Source: Terriglobia bacterium (lineage in GTDB: Bacteria > Acidobacteriota > Terriglobia > Bryobacterales > Bryobacteraceae). From it: a DNA stretch of 43,654 bases. A model generated the notes under the pieces. The model made no database searches and was not told the DNA's origin. It worked only from the letters and a program-made list of their open reading frames with translations. This document shows, one piece after another, positions 42,776 through 43,654 of this stretch. The stretch is from the NCBI GenBank assembly GCA_020073145.1, contig JAIQFS010000049.1, positions 1 through 43,654 of the forward strand, in the 5' to 3' direction. Each line of letters starts with the position of its first letter. Position 1 is the stretch's first letter. The position numbers and the translations under genes are program-made.

Positions 42776-43654
42776 GATTTTGCGCTCCTCGTCCCCAACG
42801 CTTCTCCCGATGGGGAGCAGGGCCTGGTAAGTTTTGCCGGCGAGCAAGGCGGGCAAGACACGGGCTACGCCAACGCCAACGGGGCGAATTCTTTCAACGT
42901 CGATGGCGCTGGCGCGACCAGCAACTATTTCGGCGCTGCCCGCGGTGGCGAGCGCGTGCCTTACATTTTCGGCGAAAATGCAATCCAGGAGTTTCAGGTC
43001 GCGCAGTCGCCCTACCGCGCGGAATACGGCGGCGCCGCCACCGGCTTTGTAAATGTAGTCACCCGCTCCGGCGTGGACGATTACCACGGCAGCGGCTTTT
43101 ACTACAACCGCAACTCCGGGACCGGCGCGAACGACGCCGTCAACAAGGCCAATGGAATTCCGCGTCCCGTAGACATTTTGCAGCAGTTCGGAGGCTCGCT
43201 GGGTGGTCCGGTGGTGCCTCATTGGGCCTGGTTCTTCGTGGACTACGAGCAGCAACGGCAAAAGAACCCGATTTCCGTCGTCAACCCGGCGTTTGCCGGT
43301 GTCGGGCCGGAAGATTTCGGACTTGAGGATAACGTGCAGCTGCCTCCTCCGAATGCTCCGCTGCCCGTACCCGGTGACACCAACACACCCGATCCGGAAG
43401 ACCCGGCATATCTCCAACAGGTTTCCAATGCATTGCATGCGATGCGCTCCAGTCTTGGCGTTCATCCTCGTTTCCGCAATGACTGGGCTCTCTTTTCAAA
43501 GCTCGACTATCGTGATTCCAAGGACGACAGGTGGTATCTCAGCCTGAACTGGAACCGCTTCGATTCGCCCGGCGGAGCGACCGTCCCCATATGGGCTGCC
43601 GCTCCCGCGGAGGGACCATCGGCATGGGCCTTCGGCGCTGCGCTGGCCGCACCC
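42764..43654 (+). pseudogene. TonB-dependent receptor, plug region, 5'-truncated and open at window end
   Basis: A continuous plus-strand frame without stop runs from about 42764 off the right edge (297 codons). It reads as the plug of an Oar-like receptor: VEALDFALLVPNASPDG, GYANANGANSFNVDGAG, YFGAARGGERVPYIFGENAIQEFQ, AEYGGAATGFVNVVTRSG, LQQFGGSLGGPVV, then barrel strands (WFFVDYEQQRQKN; YRDSKDDRWYLSLNWNRF). The signal peptide and carboxypeptidase-like domain that should precede it are absent. In their place is the opposite-strand ImmA fragment. Without its 5' part it has no start or export signal. The 3' end is outside the window, so the lower half may be intact. It is more similar in its motifs to the LDFALL-type receptors than to the receptor at 11-15 kb. 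Confidence 0.78.

Noticed and set aside
42780-43465. Upstream extension of the ImmA fragment on the minus strand
   Set aside because: Antisense to a clear TonB-receptor plug frame; not protein-like.

Overview
The window looks like chromosomal DNA from an acidobacterium of the Solibacter/Bryobacter type. The basis is GC-rich coding sequence together with a set of families typical of that group: an Oar-like TonB-dependent receptor with an N-terminal carboxypeptidase-like domain, a PadR regulator coupled to an ADOP-type 881-residue permease, a TIGR03435 protein, a TIGR03436-type VWA protein, a PQQ dehydrogenase with its own cytochrome c, and an S8 protease with a VVWGDS repeat tail. No rRNA operon, CRISPR array or intact prophage was seen. 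The assignment is inferred from gene content, not from a marker gene.

Layout. 0-5.4 kb: signal peptidase I, a translationally overlapping pair of small EamA/SMR-like transporters, a zinc glucose dehydrogenase and a convergent GH63 glucosidase that abuts it with no spacer. 5.6-8.0 kb: tRNA-Gly(CCC) followed by mobile-element debris (integrase C-terminal half, an opposite-strand C-terminal fragment of an unknown protein, a 3'-truncated ISL3 transposase). 8.0-10.2 kb: a compact operon of PadR regulator, single-pass membrane protein and TIGR03435 protein, driven by a near-consensus promoter whose -10 lies in a perfect palindrome. 11.0-14.8 kb: a large TonB-dependent receptor with a terminator. 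15.2-16.8 kb: a HipBA-type toxin-antitoxin pair with two identical operators. 17.0-21.7 kb: three secreted proteins, including one with HAF repeats, an Ig-like segment and a seven-bladed lectin-like propeller.

21.8-27.8 kb (minus strand): a five-gene overlapping operon, with a hybrid histidine kinase first, then two Dpp-like permeases, a solute-binding protein and one ATPase. 28.0-32.9 kb (plus strand): the S8 protease, a strong terminator, then PQQ dehydrogenase and cytochrome c. 32.9-37.8 kb (minus strand): VWA protein, two-domain TlpA-like protein, Tat-exported cupin, a membrane di-heme cytochrome c and the ECF sigma factor that overlaps it. 38.2-41.7 kb: PadR/ADOP permease pair and an NTF2-like protein. 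42.2-43.7 kb: two 5'-truncated genes, ImmA/IrrE (-) and a TonB receptor (+), meet head to head at about 42,765, marking a rearrangement or a misassembly.

The best candidates for undescribed biology are the sigma factor/membrane cytochrome/cupin/thioredoxin cluster (possible heme-based envelope redox signalling), the kinase-transporter operon, and the PadR-membrane protein-TIGR03435 operon. All functional claims come from reading motifs by eye. No database search was possible.
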